DNA of 18,976 bases from Actinomycetota bacterium (GTDB lineage Bacteria > Actinomycetota > Acidimicrobiia > Acidimicrobiales > Ilumatobacteraceae): the NCBI GenBank assembly GCA_018882725.1, contig VERK01000016.1, positions 1-18,976 on the forward strand, read 5' to 3'. Positions 16,440 to 18,976 of this stretch are shown piece after piece. The notes beneath the pieces were generated by a model that made no database searches, was not told the DNA's origin, and worked only from the letters and a program-made list of their open reading frames with translations. Both the position numbers and the translations under genes were made by a program. How positions within the stretch are numbered: the first letter of the stretch is position 1; each line of letters starts with the position of its first letter.

Positions 16440-16582
16440 CGGGACCCGTCGCTTCGCTCCTCCCGATTGCGCGACCCGACGAGAGCGCTTCGCGCTGTGA
16501 GCGGGTGACGGGACCCGTCGCTTCGCTCCTCCCGATTGCGCGACCCGACGAGAGCGCTTCGCGCTGTGAGCGGGTGACGGGA
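16423..16582. repeat. 69-bp tandem repeat, 2.3 copies, carrying tRNA-Gly 3'-end copies
   Basis: Copies at 16423-16491 and 16492-16560 are identical over all 69 bases, and the first 22 bases appear a third time at 16561-16582, inside the tRNA gene. Each copy includes the 14 bases of the tRNA 3' end (discriminator, acceptor strand and T-stem). Within a unit, GACGGG-A-CCCGTC is palindromic and AGCGC-TTC-GCGCT can form a small hairpin. The repeat fills the whole gap between the SET stop and the tRNA. Exact identity suggests a recent duplication. It looks like attachment-site or slippage duplication at a tRNA end; no integrase is nearby. Confidence 0.92.
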
Positions 16583-16639
16583 ATCGAACCCGCGTTCTCA
16601 GCTTGGGAAGCTGATGTTCTGCCATTGAACTACACCCGC
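16569..16639 (-). tRNA. tRNA-Gly (anticodon CCC)
   Basis: The 71-nt cloverleaf has acceptor GCGGGTG/CACCCGC, D-stem GTTC/GAAC, anticodon stem TCAGC/GCTGA with loop TTCCCAA, a four-base variable loop, and T-arm GCGGG-TTCGATT-CCCGT (one G-U pair). The anticodon is CCC, reading GGG glycine codons. The 3' CCA is not encoded. A possible -10 element GATAAT lies on the minus strand at 16672-16677. Its 3' end is duplicated in the tandem repeat immediately downstream. Confidence 0.95.
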
Positions 16640-16671
16640 AGAGCCCACCCCCGAGGGGCGACCACCACGAG

Positions 16672-16677
16672 ATTATC
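16672..16677 (-). promoter_or_regulatory. Possible -10 element GATAAT of the tRNA-Gly gene
   Basis: GATAAT on the minus strand lies about 32 bases before the tRNA 5' end, a suitable distance for a processed tRNA transcript. A convincing -35 element is not seen. The 96-bp region 16640-16735 also contains the opposite-facing dcd promoter. Confidence 0.35.
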
Positions 16678-16723
16678 CCTGCCCACCGAAGCCGTCACCT
16701 GTCAGCCGACCGCGGCGATCCAC

Positions 16724-16729
16724 TACGGT
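16724..16729 (+). promoter_or_regulatory. -10 hexamer TACGGT for leaderless dcd transcript
   Basis: TACGGT, then GACGGC, then the GTG at 16736. The six-base gap and lack of a ribosome site fit a leaderless mRNA. The block nearly duplicates the one before the SGNH lipoprotein gene. Confidence 0.5.
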
Positions 16730-16735
16730 GACGGC

Positions 16736-17305
16736 GTGATCTTGTCGGACCGCAGCATCAAAGAGGCCCTGGCCGCCGGGCGAATCGTGATCGAGCCGCT
16801 CGACGAGAGCATGATCCAGCCGTCGTCCATCGACGTGCGCGTGTCCAACTTGTTCCGCGTGTTCCGCAATCACACCGCCGGAATCATCGACGTCAAACAA
16901 GACATGACGGGCCTCACCGAACTGGTCGAAATCGCAACTGACGGTGTTTTCGTTCTTCATCCCGGCGAGTTCGTGCTTGGTTCCACTCTCGAACGTGTAG
17001 CGGTTCCGAACGATCTCGTGGCTCGCATCGAAGGCAAGAGCAGTCTCGGTCGCCTCGGCTTGCTCATTCACTCCACCGCCGGTTTCATCGATGCGGGTTT
17101 CGACGGACACGTCACTCTCGAATTGGCGAACGTCGCGAGCCTGCCCATCACGATCTATCCCGGGATGAAGATCGGGCAGGTCAGCTTCATGCAGATGACC
17201 ACGCCTGCCGACAATCCGTACGGCAAGGGTGCACGTGGTTCGAAGTATCTCGGGCAGCGCGGACCCACGCCGAGTCGCTACTTCGAGAACTTCAACAACG
17301 GTTGA
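16736..17305 (+). CDS. dcd: dCTP deaminase, probably bifunctional (dCTP deaminase/dUTPase)
   Basis: The 189-residue enzyme starts [12 protein letters not shown] and ends [14 protein letters not shown], both typical of actinobacterial Dcd. The active-site block [11 protein letters not shown] (100-110), [10 protein letters not shown] (113-122) and catalytic E129 in VTLELAN match the M. tuberculosis/Methanocaldococcus type, which converts dCTP directly to dUMP. The monofunctional enterobacterial type differs there (AHRIDPGW). The enzyme supplies dUMP for thymidylate synthesis as a trimer. The GTG at 16736 is chosen because family N-termini begin at MILSD and a TACGGT hexamer lies six bases upstream. 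A frame extension back to 16310 would run through the tRNA. engB follows after 18 nt with its own hexamer. Confidence 0.93.
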   Translation: MILSDRSIKEALAAGRIVIEPLDESMIQPSSIDVRVSNLFRVFRNHTAGIIDVKQDMTGLTELVEIATDGVFVLHPGEFVLGSTLERVAVPNDLVARIEGKSSLGRLGLLIHSTAGFIDAGFDGHVTLELANVASLPITIYPGMKIGQVSFMQMTTPADNPYGKGARGSKYLGQRGPTPSRYFENFNNG

Positions 17306-17310
17306 GTCCG

Positions 17311-17316
17311 TACACT
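17311..17316 (+). promoter_or_regulatory. -10 hexamer TACACT for near-leaderless engB transcript
   Basis: TACACT ends seven bases before the GTG at 17324, directly after the dcd stop at 17305. No ribosome site is seen, so engB may have its own transcript as well as read-through from dcd. Confidence 0.45.
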
Positions 17317-17323
17317 CTGCACG

Positions 17324-17905
17324 GTGAAAGGGCCGTTGCAGATCACCTTCGTGAAGTCGGCCACCGATGTTCGCGATCTGCCCGAGTCCCCGGCCGAGGT
17401 GGCCTTCGTCGGACGGTCGAACGTCGGCAAATCGTCACTCATCAACGCACTGGCCAATCGTCGCCAACTCGCGCGGGTTTCGAACACTCCCGGCCGTACG
17501 CAGCTCATCAACATCTTCTCGGTGCCCAATGGGGCCACCGTCGTCGACCTGCCGGGCTACGGCTATGCCGCCGTTCCCGGCCGAGTGAAGAAGACGTGGG
17601 GTCCGATGATCGAGGGCTATCTCCTCGATCGAGAAGAACTCGTCATGGTGTTCGTCCTCGTCGACGGCGAAATCGGACCCACCAAACTCGATCTACAGAT
17701 GCTCGACTGGCTCCGCGACAATGGGATTCCCCACACCGTGGTGGCCACCAAGGGCGACAAGGTGAAGTCGTCGAAGCGTCCGACGCGTAAACGCGAACTC
17801 GCTGAGGCGTGTCAGTTGGAGCCGGGTGATGTGGTGTGGGTGAGCAGCCAGAATGGCGCCAACATTGACACCCTGCGACAACTGGTGTCAGCCCACCTCA
17901 CCTAA
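17324..17905 (+). CDS. engB: Ribosome biogenesis GTPase EngB (YihA/YsxC)
   Basis: The 193-residue TRAFAC GTPase has G1 GRSNVGKS (30-37), G2 TPGRTQ (55-60), G3 DLPGYGYA (75-82), G4 TKGD (142-145) and G5 around VSSQNG (173-178). It is standard family length. EngB helps late assembly of the large ribosomal subunit in the cytoplasm and is essential in many bacteria. The GTG start fits the common N-terminus (F.KSA...LP...EVAFVGRSNVGKSSL) and an upstream TACACT hexamer. It lies 18 nt behind dcd. Just beyond the stop, 12 bases away, begins the left inverted repeat of the nuclease unit, whose hairpin could also end engB transcription. Confidence 0.95.
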   Translation: MKGPLQITFVKSATDVRDLPESPAEVAFVGRSNVGKSSLINALANRRQLARVSNTPGRTQLINIFSVPNGATVVDLPGYGYAAVPGRVKKTWGPMIEGYLLDREELVMVFVLVDGEIGPTKLDLQMLDWLRDNGIPHTVVATKGDKVKSSKRPTRKRELAEACQLEPGDVVWVSSQNGANIDTLRQLVSAHLT

Positions 17906-17916
17906 CCCCCACCCCC

Positions 17917-17973
17917 TTGGTGTTCTGGGTGAAGGATTCATCGGATTTGCTGCAGATTTTCACCCAGATCCAC
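17917..17973 (+). repeat. Left 57-bp inverted repeat with internal hairpin
   Basis: This arm matches the reverse complement of 18909-18965 at 52 of 57 positions. Inside it, TCTGGGTGAA (17924-17933) pairs perfectly with TTCACCCAGA (17959-17968) around a 25-base loop. It lies between the engB stop and the start of the enclosed nuclease-like gene. Such palindromic, inverted, flanking units resemble REP sequences. Confidence 0.93.
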
Positions 17974-17995
17974 GAGGTTCCTCACACATTGTGGC

Positions 17996-18922
17996 GTGGA
18001 TATGTCCCGTCTCGCTCACATCGCGTCGCAACAACACGGCGTCGTCACTCGTTCTCAATTCATCGAATGCAACGGATCCCCCAGCGGTTGGTTGCGAATG
18101 ATCAACTCTCACGTACTGGAACCCCTCTATCCGGGAGTCGTTCGTCTCTTTGGTTACGAACCGACACGCTTTCAACAGATCACTGCAGCCACCCTGTCAG
18201 TTGGTGATCGAGGAATCTCGTCGCACACGACCGCCGCCGAACTGTGGGGGGCCTGGACTCCACTCACTGATGACACCGTTCATGTGATCGTCGATCGCAA
18301 CTCCGGCGGACGGGTTCATCACGGCGTCAAACATCATCGCCCCCGCGACATTCACGATCTGGCACCTCTCCGTATGGAGGGAATCCGTGTCACGAGTGCT
18401 TCACGAACCCTGCTCGACGTGGCGGCTCTCACTCCGTACGCCCTGAGTTCCGTGGTCGAGCGAATGTTGCTCGGCGGGCACACCACTCGACATCGCATCA
18501 AGGCCGCTGTTGCCCTGCACTCGAAACAGGGCCGAACAGGAATTGGTGCGATGCGTGAGCTTCTTGCGGGTTGGCCCTACAGCGATCGGCCGGCCGACTC
18601 GGTGCTGGAGCTACGCATGGACAGGCTGCTCGGAGAGCACTCACTCCCCCAACACGTCACGCAGATCGAAGAAGGACCGTTCCGGATCGACTTCGGATGG
18701 CCGAGGTGGAAGGTCGCCGGTGAACTCGACGGCTGGGGCAAGTTCGACATGCTCGAGCAATTCGAACGACTGACCGCCCGCGATCGATACCTACAACTTC
18801 GCGGATGGATCGTCCTGCACTTCACGTGGCGCGATGTTCAACATCGCCCGCGCTACGTCATCAACGAGATCAGTAGTGCATTGACATCCCGCGGATGGCG
18901 ATGGACTCGTGAATCTGGGTGA
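17996..18922 (+). CDS. AbiEi-like N-terminal domain fused to DUF559/Vsr-like PD-(D/E)XK nuclease domain
   Basis: The 308-residue protein starts with a winged-helix-like segment, IASQQHGVVTRSQFIECNGSPSGWL (about 8-33), as in AbiEi-type antitoxin proteins. The middle has VTSASRTLLDVAA (132-144), typical of the same actinobacterial family. The C-terminus is a small endonuclease fold: E205, FRIDFGWPRWKVAGELDG (229-246, with D232, E243 and D245) and ARDRYLQLRGWIVLHFTWRD (261-280). Nuclease chemistry is predicted, not shown; the natural role of this widespread fusion is unknown. Starts GTG 17996 and ATG 18002 are both possible, with no ribosome site for either. The last codons (ESG) and TGA fall inside the right inverted repeat. 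No AbiEii toxin partner is present. Confidence 0.75.
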   Translation: MDMSRLAHIASQQHGVVTRSQFIECNGSPSGWLRMINSHVLEPLYPGVVRLFGYEPTRFQQITAATLSVGDRGISSHTTAAELWGAWTPLTDDTVHVIVDRNSGGRVHHGVKHHRPRDIHDLAPLRMEGIRVTSASRTLLDVAALTPYALSSVVERMLLGGHTTRHRIKAAVALHSKQGRTGIGAMRELLAGWPYSDRPADSVLELRMDRLLGEHSLPQHVTQIEEGPFRIDFGWPRWKVAGELDGWGKFDMLEQFERLTARDRYLQLRGWIVLHFTWRDVQHRPRYVINEISSALTSRGWRWTRESG

Positions 18923-18965
18923 AAATCTGCCGGAAATCCGGTGAATCCTTCACCCAGAACACCGA
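18909..18965 (-). repeat. Right 57-bp inverted repeat with nested hairpin
   Basis: This is the partner of 17917-17973. TCTGGGTGAA (18914-18923) pairs with TTCACCCAGA (18949-18958), and within the loop CCGG-AAAT-CCGG (18930-18941) forms a second short stem that the left arm lacks. The repeat overlaps the end of the nuclease-like gene, including its stop codon at 18920-18922. Confidence 0.93.
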
Positions 18966-18976
18966 GGGTTATTCGC

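Larger units (their letters stand above)
17917..18965 (+). mobile_element. Candidate unit: nuclease-like gene bounded by 57-bp inverted hairpin repeats
   Basis: A stretch of 1049 bp starts and ends with 91%-identical inverted repeats and holds just one gene, which fills nearly all the space between them. No target-site duplication is evident outside the repeats and no known transposase is encoded. The form recalls REP-flanked RAYT genes or a simple TIR element, but the gene is a DUF559/Vsr-like nuclease fused to an AbiEi-like domain. The call as a mobile unit is inference. Confidence 0.4.

Noticed and set aside
16423..16582. CRISPR-like array
   Set aside because: The spacers are identical, there are only 2.3 units, the repeat is a tRNA end and no cas genes are present.
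15417..16625. Continuous 402-codon minus-strand frame covering cupredoxin, the whole SET gene and the tRNA
   Set aside because: The N-terminal part is antisense to the SET gene, the 69-bp repeat and part of the tRNA. The 69-bp unit is a multiple of three, so the frame stays open by chance. The cupredoxin signal peptide and strong ribosome site place the start at 15881.
16310..16735. N-terminal extension of dcd through the repeat and tRNA
   Set aside because: It would translate the SET gene in another frame, then the repeats and the tRNA complement. Dcd proteins begin at MILSD, and a leaderless-type hexamer sits just before 16736.
17996..18922. AbiE toxin-antitoxin module
   Set aside because: Only the AbiEi-like N-terminal domain is present, fused to a nuclease domain. 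No AbiEii nucleotidyltransferase gene lies on either side within the window.

Overview
The window is GC-rich, densely coded DNA with almost no long non-coding gaps. It looks like a high-GC actinobacterium, most plausibly an Acidimicrobiia-type (Ilumatobacter-like) genome. This rests on several things: lipoproteins with Thr/Ala-Pro linkers, an Rv1264-type adenylate cyclase, a Mycobacterium-like bifunctional Dcd, many GTG starts, and TANNNT hexamers placed 6-9 nt before start codons, as in leaderless actinobacterial mRNAs. The lineage is an inference, not a database result.

Layout. (1) 1-2590 (+): the end of a heme-type ABC importer operon, with the C-terminus of a binding protein (hmuT-like), permease (hmuU) and ATPase (hmuV) all joined by 4-nt overlaps, then a lipoprotein with a predicted beta-sandwich domain. 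(2) 2606-4867: a divergent envelope pair, an SGNH-domain lipoprotein (-) and a coiled-coil NlpC/P60 peptidoglycan hydrolase (+). (3) 4887-7274 (-): a two-gene unit, hemerythrin-like protein then FtsH protease. (4) 7417-13485 (+): an Rv1264-type adenylate cyclase followed by two overlapping P-type ATPases, the second clearly of the MgtA/MgtB (P3B) class. (5) 13504-15881 (-): a cupredoxin lipoprotein, kynureninase and a Nudix hydrolase. (6) 15927-16639: a SET-domain methyltransferase gene (+) running into an exact 69-bp tandem repeat that carries copies of the 3' end of the adjacent tRNA-Gly(CCC) (-). (7) 16736-17905 (+): the housekeeping genes dcd and engB. (8) 17917-18965: one gene (AbiEi-like N-terminus plus DUF559/Vsr-like nuclease C-terminus) enclosed by two 57-bp inverted repeats, each able to fold into a hairpin.

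How the parts may work together. The first block imports heme or a related chelate. The middle blocks look like stress and ion homeostasis: a di-iron-type sensor with a membrane quality-control protease, divergent from a cyclase next to cation pumps. The right end is housekeeping DNA with two small repeat-based structures.

The best candidates for something undescribed are the hairpin-flanked nuclease gene, which resembles a REP/RAYT arrangement built around a different nuclease, and the tRNA-tail tandem repeat that supplies the stop codon of the SET gene. The recurrent leaderless promoter pattern is also worth systematic testing.
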